A DNA stretch of 29,375 nt from CAYVAP01 sp964343195. Its GTDB lineage: Bacteria; Bacteroidota; Bacteroidia; J057. The stretch's first letter is position 1; each line of letters starts with the position of its first letter. Shown in pieces: positions 1 through 7,838 of the stretch. A program made the translations under genes and the position numbers. The stretch spans positions 1 to 29,375 of the forward strand of contig CAYFIR010000089.1 of assembly GCA_964343195.1 (NCBI GenBank), read 5' to 3'. Under the pieces are notes generated by a model that was not told the DNA's origin, did no database searches, and worked only from the letters and a program-made list of their open reading frames with translations.

Positions 1-52
1 ACTACGAACTACGAACTACGAACTACGAACTACGAACTACGAACTACGAACT
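1..52. repeat. Heptamer tandem repeat (ACTACGA)n
   Basis: Seven perfect back-to-back copies of the 7-bp unit ACTACGA fill positions 1-49, with a partial eighth copy at 50-52. The array starts at the window edge, so its true length is unknown. It ends 33 bp before the start codon of the SPFH gene and lies in that gene's upstream region. There are no spacers, so it is not a CRISPR. Such an array can change copy number by slippage. Whether it affects expression cannot be seen here. Confidence 0.9.
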
Positions 53-85
53 TTTAACCTTCAACTTAGAATTAATAACAACCCC

Positions 86-1114
86 ATGGGATTACTTGAC
101 TTCATCAAAGGCCAGTTTATTGATGTTATCGAGTGGGTAGATTACTCACGCGATGTGCTCAGCTGGAAATTTCCTGACCAGGACAAAGAGATTAAGATGG
201 GGGCTCAGCTTACCGTCCGTGAATCTCAAGCCGCTGTACTCATCAACGAGGGCAAAATGGCCGATGTGTATGAGCCCGGTCGCCATGAGCTGACCACTCG
301 CAACATGCCCATTCTGACCAACCTCCGATCCTGGAAGTTTGGCTTCGAGTCTCCCTTCAAGGTTGACGTATATTTCTTCAATACCCGTCAGTTCACCGAC
401 AATAAGTGGGGTACTCCCAGTCCGGTGACAATTCCTGACGCCAAGTTTGGGCAGGTAGAATTTCGATCTTTCGGATCGTACAACTTCCGTATCCTGGATT
501 TCGAACGATTCTTCAAGGAGTTTGCCGGGACCGATCCTTTGGTAAACCTGAGTGACATCGAGGGAACCCTGCGTGGCAAGCTGGTGGATCGCTTCACCGA
601 AGTTGTCGCCGAGATGGCGGAGACAGACTTCTCCTTTGTCCAAATGCAGTCTCAGAAGACTGAGTTTGCCAACGCATTGCAGCCCCGTATCGCGGATTAC
701 TTTGCAGACTTCGGACTGGCCCTGACCGACTTCTCCATCCAGAGCATCACGCTGCCACCAGAATTGCAGGAATACCTCCGCAAAAATACCCAGATGAACA
801 TGGTGGGTGACATGAATCGCTTCATGCAATTTCAGGCTGCTAACGCTGTTCAGAAGTCCGCTGAAAATCCAGGCGGTGGCAACGCCGGAATGGACATGGG
901 CACAGGACTGGCCATGGGTAAAATGATGGCTGATATGATGAGCCAATCACAAAATCAGCCTCAAAACACGGGTGGGGGAACTTCCGGGCAGTCAGAAATG
1001 ACGAAGGATGAAATTATGAAACTTTTAAAAGACCTGGGTGAGCTAAAAGCATCAGGAATTTTGACGGAAGAAGAGTTTAATACCAAGAAGACTGAGTTGT
1101 TGGCCAAGTTGTAG
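86..1114 (+). CDS. SPFH domain protein with C-terminal SHOCT domain (YdjI-like)
   Basis: This 342-residue protein looks like the bacterial SPFH group often annotated as virion core protein-like or YdjI. The N-terminal 230 residues carry the SPFH (band 7) fold, including VRESQAAVLINEGKMADVYEPGRH near residues 44-67, the strand that typically opens the domain. A Gly/Met/Gln-rich low-complexity linker spans about residues 262-300. The last 40 residues (KDEIMKLLKDLGELKASGILTEEEF pattern) match SHOCT, a short helical oligomerisation module. No signal peptide or clear membrane helix is visible, so it is probably cytoplasmic or peripheral at the membrane. Bacillus YdjI is linked to membrane-stress complexes with PspA-like partners; no such partner is encoded here. 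The ATG at 86 is the first in frame. A good terminator follows at 1196. Confidence 0.88.
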   Translation: MGLLDFIKGQFIDVIEWVDYSRDVLSWKFPDQDKEIKMGAQLTVRESQAAVLINEGKMADVYEPGRHELTTRNMPILTNLRSWKFGFESPFKVDVYFFNTRQFTDNKWGTPSPVTIPDAKFGQVEFRSFGSYNFRILDFERFFKEFAGTDPLVNLSDIEGTLRGKLVDRFTEVVAEMAETDFSFVQMQSQKTEFANALQPRIADYFADFGLALTDFSIQSITLPPELQEYLRKNTQMNMVGDMNRFMQFQAANAVQKSAENPGGGNAGMDMGTGLAMGKMMADMMSQSQNQPQNTGGGTSGQSEMTKDEIMKLLKDLGELKASGILTEEEFNTKKTELLAKL

Positions 1115-1195
1115 GTTGGATTCTTTCGATTAACTCTGTTTTTCTGAATATTTCTTCGATTTAAATTCAGGGTATATTTTATAACGACGTTATAT

Positions 1196-1226
1196 AGCCT
1201 CGCCTTTCGGTGGGGCTTTTCTTTTC
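1196..1226 (+). terminator. Rho-independent terminator after the SPFH gene
   Basis: A 9-bp stem pairs AGCCTCGCC (1196-1204) with GGTGGGGCT (1209-1217), including two G-T pairs, around a TTTC loop. A T-rich run follows. It lies 82 bp after the SPFH stop codon. Confidence 0.8.
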
Positions 1227-1329
1227 TGTATAATCTGGGATTTTTGATTTCGTAAAATAAGCTGTTCTCATTGCAATTATTAAAATTGGGATGGGTGTGT
1301 TGATTTTCAGCTATTTAGGATTGGGTATT

Positions 1330-1600
1330 GCCGTATGTCGAAAGATTTTTGCTGCATTATTAGGTTGGTGTTAAATATTTTCCCTATCTTGATTATGAGA
1401 ATTTCAATACAGGGATTCAATAATCTACCTACACTACTACATTTAGGGGACCGATTGCCCAGAATAACACTACTACCTTTACTACTATTCTTTCTGGGAT
1501 TTACTCGCAATTATCAAGACGATTCTAGCTTTGTTTCCCCAAACAGCTAGACTCTATTCGCAAAATTAAAAGCCTGTGCATCTGCGCAGGCTTTTGTACT
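1330..1600 (+). ncRNA. Candidate structured RNA in the 1115-1633 gap
   Basis: The 519 bp between the SPFH and glycosyltransferase genes hold no convincing coding frame. After the first terminator, three inverted repeats follow in a row: TCCCT/AGGGA (1381-1385 and 1411-1415), CCCAGAA/TTCTGGG (1458-1464 and 1492-1498) and CTAGC-TT-TGTTT/AAACA-GCTAG (1525-1550). A very good terminator follows at 1568-1595. A direct repeat ACACTACTAC occurs at 1431 and 1467. An independent terminator so far from the upstream gene suggests a separate short transcript. No promoter was firmly identified and no known RNA family was recognised. The 5' end given is a guess. Confidence 0.3.
1568..1597 (+). terminator. 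Strong terminator hairpin upstream of the glycosyltransferase gene
   Basis: AAAAGCCTGTGC (1568-1579) pairs with GCGCAGGCTTTT (1584-1595) over 12 positions with one G-T pair and an ATCT loop. The A-run and T-run flanks would make it work in both directions. It ends 38 bp before the glycosyltransferase start, so it must end a transcript coming from further left. Confidence 0.85.
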
Positions 1601-1633
1601 TTATACCTGATTCATCCTGGTAATCCCTGCTTT

Positions 1634-2743
1634 ATGAACTCTCAGGTCGAAAAATCGTTTAGGGTTTTTTATGCTCCACTGGATTGGGGGCTTGGACACG
1701 CTACCCGGAGTTACCCAATCATTCAGCTCCTGATCCATCATGGAGTAGAAGTTCACCTGGGAGGGAATGGGCTGAGCCTGAAATTTCTGCAGGACAGCTT
1801 CCCGCAGTTGCCTGTTTGTGAGTTACCCGGTTATGATGTGAGGTATGGAAAAGGAAGACGTCAGGCCTGGACCCTGATTCGGCAATTTAACCGGGTCCGC
1901 AAAGTGATAAGTCAGGAACATCGAGTGACCCGTGACTATATTGAGGCCAACGAAATTCACGCGACGATATCAGACCATCGATTTGGTGTCTGGAGTTCCA
2001 AACTACCCAGTGTGGTGATCGCCCATCAGTTATCGCTCAGATTGCCCGGTGGGTTCGCGTGGGCAAGGAGAATGGTGGACTGGTTGCATGCCAGATATCT
2101 CTCACCATTTGATCAGCTTTGGGTACCGGATATTGTGCCTCCAAATGGATTGGCGGGTGAACTGGTTTCTGACTTCACCTACCGTAAACCAGATGTTTAC
2201 CTGGGCCCACTTTCCCGATTTGATAGGAAAAAGGTGCCCGAGAATACCCCTCAACGAATACCGCTTGCGCTGCTTTCCGGTCCGGAACCACAGCGAACCA
2301 TACTGGAAACTACCCTGATCCAGCAGGCTGTTAACCATGACATCCCCCTGAAAATTATCCAGGGACTCCCTGATAAGCCCTTTGAGCAGTTCCATGAAGG
2401 TCCTGTTCAGGTGTTGAGTTTCCTTGGGGGTGAAAGGCTGGCGAGGGAAATACAGCAGGCCTCGGTGATCATATCCAGAGCTGGGTACAGCAGCCTGATG
2501 GATTTTGCGGCTTTAGGGACCTCTGGACTGCTGCTAGTGCCCACGCCCGGCCAAACTGAGCAGGAATATCTGGCGAATCGACTGGCAGCATTGGGGGCTG
2601 CACACAGCAGGTCCCAACATCGGCTGGACCTCGTTAGAGACCTTCCACTGGCGAGATCTTCTACGGGTTTTATCGGAGGAGAATCTCAATCGGTGGATTT
2701 AGAGGCGATCATCCAGAGGTGGATCGCGCAGTACAAAGAATAA
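1634..2743 (+). CDS. MurG/GT28-like glycosyltransferase family protein
   Basis: This 369-residue protein has the two-lobed layout of GT-B glycosyltransferases. The N-terminal lobe opens with YAPLDWGLGHATRSYPIIQLL (residues 14-34), the Gly-rich loop typical of MurG/GT28-like enzymes and of a conserved Bacteroidota family that starts this way. SDHRFGVW and the HQLSLRLPGG segment (about 114-141) are further signatures of that family. The C-terminal lobe has ISRAGYSSLMDFAALGTSGLLLVPTPGQTEQEYLANRLA (about 275-315), the usual donor-nucleotide site region with the Gln/Glu pair. There is no signal peptide. The substrate is unknown; a cell-surface or glycolipid acceptor is only a guess from the fold. 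It stands alone between a terminator and accD. The start ATG at 1634 leaves a short natural N-terminus. Confidence 0.8.
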   Translation: MNSQVEKSFRVFYAPLDWGLGHATRSYPIIQLLIHHGVEVHLGGNGLSLKFLQDSFPQLPVCELPGYDVRYGKGRRQAWTLIRQFNRVRKVISQEHRVTRDYIEANEIHATISDHRFGVWSSKLPSVVIAHQLSLRLPGGFAWARRMVDWLHARYLSPFDQLWVPDIVPPNGLAGELVSDFTYRKPDVYLGPLSRFDRKKVPENTPQRIPLALLSGPEPQRTILETTLIQQAVNHDIPLKIIQGLPDKPFEQFHEGPVQVLSFLGGERLAREIQQASVIISRAGYSSLMDFAALGTSGLLLVPTPGQTEQEYLANRLAALGAAHSRSQHRLDLVRDLPLARSSTGFIGGESQSVDLEAIIQRWIAQYKE

Positions 2744-2852
2744 TTGCTTAAATTTGGGACTTATGCCGACTGTTCTTGTACCTTAATACTTACAAAACGC
2801 ATAAGCATTCAAATATCTAAATGTGTCTTGGCATCAAATCTGACCATTACCT

Positions 2853-3716
2853 ATGAGCTGGTTTCGACGTGTAAAAGACAATATCCTCACCAAAACAGAG
2901 GACAAAAATAATACTCCTGACGGGCTTTGGGCCAAGTGCCCCAATTGCAAGAAAGCCCTGCAAACCAGGGCTTTGAAGCGCAATGTCTATGTCTGTGAGC
3001 ATTGCGACCACCACCTGCGAATTGGAAGCGAAGAATACTTCGACTTACTGTTCGACGGGGATAGCTATGAAGAGATGGAAGATGGCCTGGTATCCGGAAA
3101 CCCATTAGAATTTACTGATACCAAACCCTATCCCGATCGTCTTGCCCAGAGTTTCCAAAAGACTGGACTGAAAGATGCCTTGCGTGTGGCAAGAGGAGAT
3201 GTGAACGGCCTTCCATTAGTGGTATGTGCCATGGACTTCCGATTTATCGGCGGTAGCATGGGCAGCGTCGTGGGAGAAAAAATCAAGCGGGGGATAGACT
3301 ACTGCGTCGAGCATGACCTGCCATTGCTGGTTATTTCCAAAAGTGGTGGAGCCCGCATGATGGAAGGAGCGCTAAGCCTGATGCAGATGGCCAAGGTCAG
3401 CGCCAACCTGACCCGCATGGCAGAAAAGAAGCTTCCCTACATATCGCTTCTGACCGACCCGACAACTGGGGGGGTAACGGCTAGCTTTGCGATGCTGGGT
3501 GACCTGAACATTGCCGAGCCCAATGCGCTGATTGGCTTTGCCGGGCCTCGTGTGATCAAGGAAACCATAGGTCGAGACCTGCCAGAAGGTTTCCAGCGCT
3601 CAGAATTTCTGCTGGAGCACGGCTTCCTGGATTTTGTTGTGCACCGTAAGGACCTGAAGGCTCAACTTGCCAGTTCCATCGGGATGTTGATGAACAAGGA
3701 GCAGGCTACCTCCTAG
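2853..3716 (+). CDS. accD: Acetyl-CoA carboxylase carboxyltransferase subunit beta
   Basis: AccD pairs with AccA to form the carboxyltransferase that moves CO2 from biotin on AccB to acetyl-CoA, giving malonyl-CoA for fatty acid synthesis in the cytoplasm. The 287 residues are a normal length. The N-terminal zinc ribbon has four cysteines in CPNC (29, 32) and CEHC (48, 51). The crotonase-like core carries SGGARMMEGALSLMQM (about 163-180), TDPTTGGVTASFAMLGD and GFAGPRVIKETIG, all standard for the subunit. accA is not in the window. Its TAG stop (3714-3716) lies inside the left arm of the 244-bp inverted-repeat element that follows. A weak promoter candidate lies at 2753-2786 (TTTG, then TACCTTAA). 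Confidence 0.97.
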   Translation: MSWFRRVKDNILTKTEDKNNTPDGLWAKCPNCKKALQTRALKRNVYVCEHCDHHLRIGSEEYFDLLFDGDSYEEMEDGLVSGNPLEFTDTKPYPDRLAQSFQKTGLKDALRVARGDVNGLPLVVCAMDFRFIGGSMGSVVGEKIKRGIDYCVEHDLPLLVISKSGGARMMEGALSLMQMAKVSANLTRMAEKKLPYISLLTDPTTGGVTASFAMLGDLNIAEPNALIGFAGPRVIKETIGRDLPEGFQRSEFLLEHGFLDFVVHRKDLKAQLASSIGMLMNKEQATS

Positions 3717-3957
3717 TGCTTTGTCAAGTGAAAAATGATGGGTAAGCGGTCGCAGATTGTTGAGGAGATCCACGAGAAACTGGGAATAAAAGGGCTCCAG
3801 TTTCGAGTAAAATCCGAGTTTGGCGAGCCAAACTGCGAGACTGTGGGATAAAGGGGCCCACAGACGAGCCTCAACGAAGAGATGCGGAAAAAGCCTGTCC
3901 TGAACGGAGTGAAGGAACTCAGCGATCACCCATCATTGGGGATTTGACAGAGCACTA
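3714..3957. repeat. 244-bp palindromic (MITE/REP-like) element between convergent genes
   Basis: Outer arms TAGTGCTTTGTCAA (3714-3727) and TTGACAGAGCACTA (3944-3957) pair over 14 positions with one G-T pair. Further in, AATGATGGGT (3734-3743) pairs perfectly with ACCCATCATT (3928-3937), and GTTGAGG (3759-3765) with CCTCAAC (3869-3875). Inside that are three perfect 7-bp hairpins: AAACTGG/CCAGTTT (3777-3803), AGTTTGG/CCAAACT (3817-3834) and CTGTGGG/CCCACAG (3841-3863). The whole could fold as a stem closing on a three-arm junction. The outer arms contain the TAG stops of accD and of the convergent gene. A TCCTGAACGGAGTGAAGGA stretch near 3898 resembles palindromic repeats common in Bacteroidota genomes. 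There is no coding frame of note. Confidence 0.75.
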
Positions 3958-4578
3958 GTCCAGAAAGTGAAGGAGGTCTGCCAGAGCGAACGGAAGTGAT
4001 CCGTAGAAGCCCAGATCCTCATCAATCTTTTCGTCGAAATTTTCCTGTAAATAATACTCATCGCCTGTACGGAGGTCGCGAATGCGCCAATAGTACAGGC
4101 GATTTTTTGCATCTACCGTCGGAAGGGTAACCTGTCCGTCAGGGGCATAGCGGGTTTCCTGTCCCACAGGCCCGGTGTAGTATGGCACCAATTCCCCGTC
4201 GAGGGTCGCCTCTCCCTTCAGAAAGGTATCGTAACGTAGCCCAAACTGAAAGCTGGATTCCAGCACATAATGGACTCCTGCCTCAATGGCTGAATCAAAA
4301 GCAGCTGAATCCACGAGCAGAAAATTGCCCGGCATAGCCTGTAATGTGTCACGAAGGGCCTGATTAAGTCTGGGGACCTGTCGGTTCCAGCGGCGCTGTT
4401 GCTTCCGAAAAAAACGCTCATCTTCCAGGCCCCTGGCTTCCCAATCAGTCCAGACCGAAGGGTACTCCCTGATTAGTAATAGTTGATCCGAGAGGTCCGT
4501 TGGGGGCGAATAATAGCGCTCCTGGGCAACAGACAGGAGCGTTGTCATAGTTACAAGTCCAAAAAGGAAGAATTTCAT
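3955..4578 (-). CDS. Secreted protein of unknown function
   Basis: The 207-residue product begins with a Sec signal peptide (MKFFLFGLVTMTTLLSVAQ, likely cut after AQ at about residue 19). The rest is a soluble, acidic and aromatic-rich domain with WTDWEARGLEDERFFRKQQRRW near residues 43-64 and a C-terminal part with several YY and YYW pairs (YYWRIRDL near 161). No family is recognised and no lipobox or membrane segment is seen, so a periplasmic location is likely. It is convergent with accD and its TAG stop is within the right arm of the palindromic element. Codon use looks like that of its neighbours, so it is probably a real gene. The 308-bp gap upstream separates it from copB. Confidence 0.7.
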   Translation of the reverse strand: MKFFLFGLVTMTTLLSVAQERYYSPPTDLSDQLLLIREYPSVWTDWEARGLEDERFFRKQQRRWNRQVPRLNQALRDTLQAMPGNFLLVDSAAFDSAIEAGVHYVLESSFQFGLRYDTFLKGEATLDGELVPYYTGPVGQETRYAPDGQVTLPTVDAKNRLYYWRIRDLRTGDEYYLQENFDEKIDEDLGFYGSLPFALADLLHFLD

Positions 4579-4886
4579 GGATATATGGTGTGGGTAAATG
4601 GATGTTTTTATACTTTATACGGGGTAATAATGATCTGCATGCAGAAAAACGGTTTTTATAGTGCTTTCAGAAGGGTAAAATTGCCAATGCCATTGGTTTA
4701 AATATCTGACCAGTAGTACTTTAAATTGGGAATTACCAATCACTGGTATTTTCGGAATGAATAAACCGACCGATTCATGATTTAGTAATAACTTGACTGT
4801 TAGAGGTTTTTCTTTCGAATTACCAACACCAAATTTCGACTAATTTCCATTATTCATTTTGGATTCAGTCCAGATAACAGGGGTAT
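4579..4886. other. 308-bp AT-rich gap with two interrupted palindromes
   Basis: No gene is visible. CCAATG-C-CATTGG (4684-4696) is a perfect 13-bp interrupted palindrome that could be a regulator site for the secreted-protein gene starting at 4578. TACCA-N5-TGGTA (4734-4748) is a second one. GAATTACCAA occurs twice (about 4730 and 4817). No clear terminator for the copB transcript and no TAnnTTTG promoter was found in the gap. Confidence 0.4.
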
Positions 4887-6953
4887 TCACTCCAGTTCTC
4901 TTTTGAGAAACTGGGCGTTGATGGCCACAATGACCGTACTCAGACTCATGAACGCCGCTCCGATCGCAGGCGAAATCATGATGCCCCATTGGTACAACAC
5001 CCCCGCCGCCAAAGGAACCGCGACTGCATTGTAGGCCGTAGCCCAGATGAGGTTTTGGATCATCTTCTGGTAGGTCGCTTTGCCAAAAAGGATCAATTGG
5101 CTGATGTCGTGTGGGTTGCTATTCACTAACACGATGTCGGCGGTCTCTGCAGCGACATCGGTCCCACTGCCTATAGCGATGCCAATGTCAGCTTGAGCCA
5201 GGGCTGGTGCATCATTGACACCATCGCCTGTCATGGCCACGAAGGCCCCCTGCTCCTGCAATTCCTTGACTTTGTCCAATTTCTGATCGGGCAGCACCTC
5301 CGCGACAAAATCATCCATGCCCAACTCCTGGCTCACCCTGCGTGCCACAGCGGCATTGTCTCCGGTGAGCATGACGGTCTTGATGCCATTTTCATGCAGA
5401 GTTTGGATGGCCGAAGCGCTTTCTGGTCGAACCTGATCGGCCAGCGCGATAAACCCGACCAGTTCTTCATCTATCAGCACGAAAACGATGGTTTCGCTCC
5501 CGTCATTTTGTGCCTGATCAGGCAAGGACATGCCCTGTTCCTTCAGATAGCCGGGACTCACCACCTTGACTGCCTGGCCTTCGACACGAGCTTCAACGCC
5601 TTTGCCTGTGATCGACTGAAAGTCCTTTGCTTCCGGGATATCAATGCCTTCTGCTTGGGCCTTGGCCATGATGCCCTCAGCAATGGGATGCTCTGACTGG
5701 GCTTCTAGCGCACTGGCAAAACGCAGTACCTCGTTTTCTTCCCAATCATTGTGCAGGCTAATGATGCGGTTGACGCCAAACTCTCCTGTGGTCAGGGTGC
5801 CCGTTTTGTCGAAGACCAGCGTGTCGATCTTGCGAGCGCTTTCGAAGGCCGTCCGATTGCGGATCAGCAACCCATTTTGCGCAGAAAGCGCAGTGGAAAT
5901 TGCCGTTACCAGCGGAATAGCCAGTCCGAGAGCATGCGGACAGGCTATCACCATGACTGTAACCATGCGTTCCAAGGCAAAGGAAAACTCTTTCCCCAGT
6001 AGTAGCCAAACTGCCAAGGTCCCAAAGCCAACCGTCAATGAGACCACGGTCAGCCAAAACGCCGCCCGGTCGGCGAGTTTCTGGGTCCTGGATTTTTTCC
6101 CCTGAGCCTCCTGCACCATGTGAATGACTTTGGACAAGTAGCCCTCGTCTCCCGTTCCCCCTACTTTGACTCGAAGTGAGCCTTTGCCATTGACACTGCC
6201 GCCAATGACTTCATCATCTTTGGTCTTGCCTATTGGCTTACTTTCCCCCGTGAGCATACTCTCGTTGATGCTGCTTTCTCCCTCGATGATGGTGCCATCG
6301 GCAGGAATTTTTTCGCCGGGCTTGACCAGGATGATGTCGTCCTTTTTTAAATCGGAGACAGGGACATCTGTTACCTCATCTTCCTGAACCAGATGCGCTT
6401 CGTCAGGCATCAATTCAGCCAGCTTTTCCAGCGCACGCGATGCCCCCATGACCGAGCGCATCTCGATCCAGTGGCCAACCAGCATCACGTCGATCAGGGT
6501 AGCCAGTTCCCAGAAAAACGTTTTGCCTTCCAGTCCAAAAACCACCGCCGAGCTGTACCCATATGCGACCACGATGGCCACCGCAATGAGGGTCATCATG
6601 CCCGGAGACGTTTCTTTCAGTTCGTCAGCCATGCCTTTGAGAAACGGCCAACCGCCATAGAAAAAGATGAATGAAGAAAGTCCAAATAGCACATATTGAT
6701 CGCCCGTAAATGCCCAGTCAAGCCCCAGCCAACTTTGGATGAGTGGCGAAAGCAGCAGAATGGGCAAAGTCAAAACCAAAGAAACCCAAAAGCGCTTTTT
6801 GAAGTCCTCGATCATGTGGGCATGGTGCCCCTGATGGTTGTGGTGCCCGGAGTGATCTTGGTGATCAGAATGATCATACGACTCGTGGTGGTCGTGGTGG
6901 TCGTGGTGGTCGTGGTGGTCAGAATGATGGTGTTGGGACGTTTGGTGTTGCAT
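4887..6953 (-). CDS. copB: CopB-type heavy-metal P-type ATPase (P1B-3)
   Basis: This is an inner-membrane ATP-driven pump moving copper, possibly silver, out of the cytoplasm. The 688 residues start with a 47-residue tail containing 21 histidines (four DHH units plus DH/HH repeats) in place of CxxC metal-binding domains. The membrane metal site is CPH (338-340), the signature of the CopB/P1B-3 subgroup rather than the CPC of CopA. Also present are TGES (235-238), the phosphorylation site DKTGT (Asp 382), a SEHPIAEG nucleotide-binding motif and GDGVNDAPALAQADIGIAIG. About eight membrane segments can be seen. It is the last gene of the copper island, 172 bp after the DUF3347 lipoprotein gene. 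P1B-3 pumps have been linked to Cu(II) or Cu(I)/Ag(I); which applies here cannot be told from sequence. Confidence 0.93.
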   Translation of the reverse strand: MQHQTSQHHHSDHHDHHDHHDHHESYDHSDHQDHSGHHNHQGHHAHMIEDFKKRFWVSLVLTLPILLLSPLIQSWLGLDWAFTGDQYVLFGLSSFIFFYGGWPFLKGMADELKETSPGMMTLIAVAIVVAYGYSSAVVFGLEGKTFFWELATLIDVMLVGHWIEMRSVMGASRALEKLAELMPDEAHLVQEDEVTDVPVSDLKKDDIILVKPGEKIPADGTIIEGESSINESMLTGESKPIGKTKDDEVIGGSVNGKGSLRVKVGGTGDEGYLSKVIHMVQEAQGKKSRTQKLADRAAFWLTVVSLTVGFGTLAVWLLLGKEFSFALERMVTVMVIACPHALGLAIPLVTAISTALSAQNGLLIRNRTAFESARKIDTLVFDKTGTLTTGEFGVNRIISLHNDWEENEVLRFASALEAQSEHPIAEGIMAKAQAEGIDIPEAKDFQSITGKGVEARVEGQAVKVVSPGYLKEQGMSLPDQAQNDGSETIVFVLIDEELVGFIALADQVRPESASAIQTLHENGIKTVMLTGDNAAVARRVSQELGMDDFVAEVLPDQKLDKVKELQEQGAFVAMTGDGVNDAPALAQADIGIAIGSGTDVAAETADIVLVNSNPHDISQLILFGKATYQKMIQNLIWATAYNAVAVPLAAGVLYQWGIMISPAIGAAFMSLSTVIVAINAQFLKRELE
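6884..6919. repeat. Four perfect 9-bp repeats encoding the DHH tail of CopB
   Basis: CGTGGTGGT is repeated four times without mismatch. On the minus strand it encodes four DHH units in the CopB His-rich tail. The unit length is a multiple of three, so changes in copy number would alter tail length without shifting the frame. Confidence 0.9.
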
Positions 6954-7125
6954 GGGAATTGGTTTGAATATCAGAGAAAGGGACAGCGTTTCACCTGAGA
7001 AGGAAACAGCCGCGCAAACAGCCGTTGGCTTCTCGGTAAAAGCACCGCATGGTGGGGCCGGAGCCGATCCAAATCATCAGCTCTAGCAGAGAAAAAGCGT
7101 GTAGTAGTCCATTCTTACTGCCGCT
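6954..7125 (-). other. 172-bp gap in the copper island with a doubtful Cys-containing small frame
   Basis: No gene longer than 30 codons is visible. On the minus strand an ATG at 7077-7075 opens a 28-codon frame (MIWIGSGPTMRCFYREANGC, then LRGCFLLR) ending in TGA at 6993-6991. It has three cysteines. It is in the same frame as the preceding DUF3347 gene and is separated from it only by that gene's stop codon plus 16 sense codons. It may be a small protein, a relic of the neighbour's 3' end, or chance. Confidence 0.2.
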
Positions 7126-7761
7126 TTACAGTTCTTCTTCCACTTTGCCGCAGTGGAGCATCATGTCGCCGAAATAGGGATTGTTGACTTCCTTTTCAGC
7201 AGCTAGCCAAAAGGCTCCGGTGTTACTGAAAGCCATGGGGCAATATTGGCGATAGATGGGCTTCTCATGGGCCTTGGTAGCCTGAAGCATGGCATACACG
7301 GCTTGGGAGAGCGTGAAAAAATGTTCTCGCTGTACCTCCGTGTCTTCCGTCTCGACGATTTCGAGGGCGGGCTGGCGAATCTCCGCGACCAGTTCGTTGC
7401 CGTCTGCTCCCAAAGCCCCGAGCAATTCGCCGACTGCGGTTTGAGCCGCCACCCCGTCTGTTTGCACCAGCGCATCTTTGACTTCCAGGTACATGGTCAA
7501 AATCTCTTGTGCCTGGGCTTGGGGCAGATCGCCAGCCATGGAGGCAGTGGTAGCACTTGTATCCATGTGATCTTGGTGGTCCATATCACCCATGTGGTCG
7601 GTGTGGTCAGCATCGTTCATTGGGGTGTCTTCATCCATATACTCAGCATGATCCATGTGATCGCCATGGTCGTGGTGCTGGCTGCTATCTGAGCATGCTG
7701 CCAGAGACAGCAGAATCATCATGAACAAACTCAGGAAGGAAATGGGAATGAATCGTTTCAT
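7126..7761 (-). CDS. DUF3347 lipoprotein with His/Met-rich linker
   Basis: The 211-residue precursor has a lipoprotein signal peptide with lipobox LAAC (Cys 23), so the mature protein is likely anchored in a membrane facing the periplasm. Residues 29-66 form a linker of repeated DHMDH-like units rich in His, Met and Asp, which would suit copper or silver binding. The C-terminal domain (about 85-211) is DUF3347, shown by YCPMAF (Cys 174), WLAAEKEVNNPYFGDMMLHCG (Cys 204) and the helical stretch before them. The same domain is fused to the C-terminus of the CusB-type adaptor just upstream in the operon, so the two are paralogous modules. The role is inferred as periplasmic metal capture or delivery to the efflux system; the biochemical function of DUF3347 is not settled. 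Confidence 0.85.
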   Translation of the reverse strand: MKRFIPISFLSLFMMILLSLAACSDSSQHHDHGDHMDHAEYMDEDTPMNDADHTDHMGDMDHQDHMDTSATTASMAGDLPQAQAQEILTMYLEVKDALVQTDGVAAQTAVGELLGALGADGNELVAEIRQPALEIVETEDTEVQREHFFTLSQAVYAMLQATKAHEKPIYRQYCPMAFSNTGAFWLAAEKEVNNPYFGDMMLHCGKVEEEL

Positions 7762-7838
7762 TGTCTTCGTTAATTGGTAGGTGAAAAATACAGTTGGATA
7801 GAATAGATTATGCCTGTTAACCAGATTTTACCTTTTCA

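Noticed and set aside
1..52. CRISPR-like array
   Set aside because: The repeats are 7 bp with no spacers.
146..946. Long open frame of 266 codons antisense to the SPFH gene
   Set aside because: It is the mirror of a well-supported gene, has no domain features and is rich in His and Leu as expected from antisense codon bias.
1526..1533. Exact TAnnTTTG match (TAGCTTTG) that could be a promoter for the glycosyltransferase gene
   Set aside because: A strong terminator lies between it and the gene, there is no good -33 TTTG, and it forms part of a hairpin.
1335..1550. 71-codon plus frame MSKDFCCIIRLVLNIF...
   Set aside because: It runs through all three hairpins of the RNA candidate, is AT-biased and has no domain; a small membrane protein cannot be fully excluded.
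3600..3929. 109-codon minus frame over the accD end and the palindromic element
   Set aside because: It overlaps accD coding DNA and runs into hairpin-rich DNA, with no protein features.
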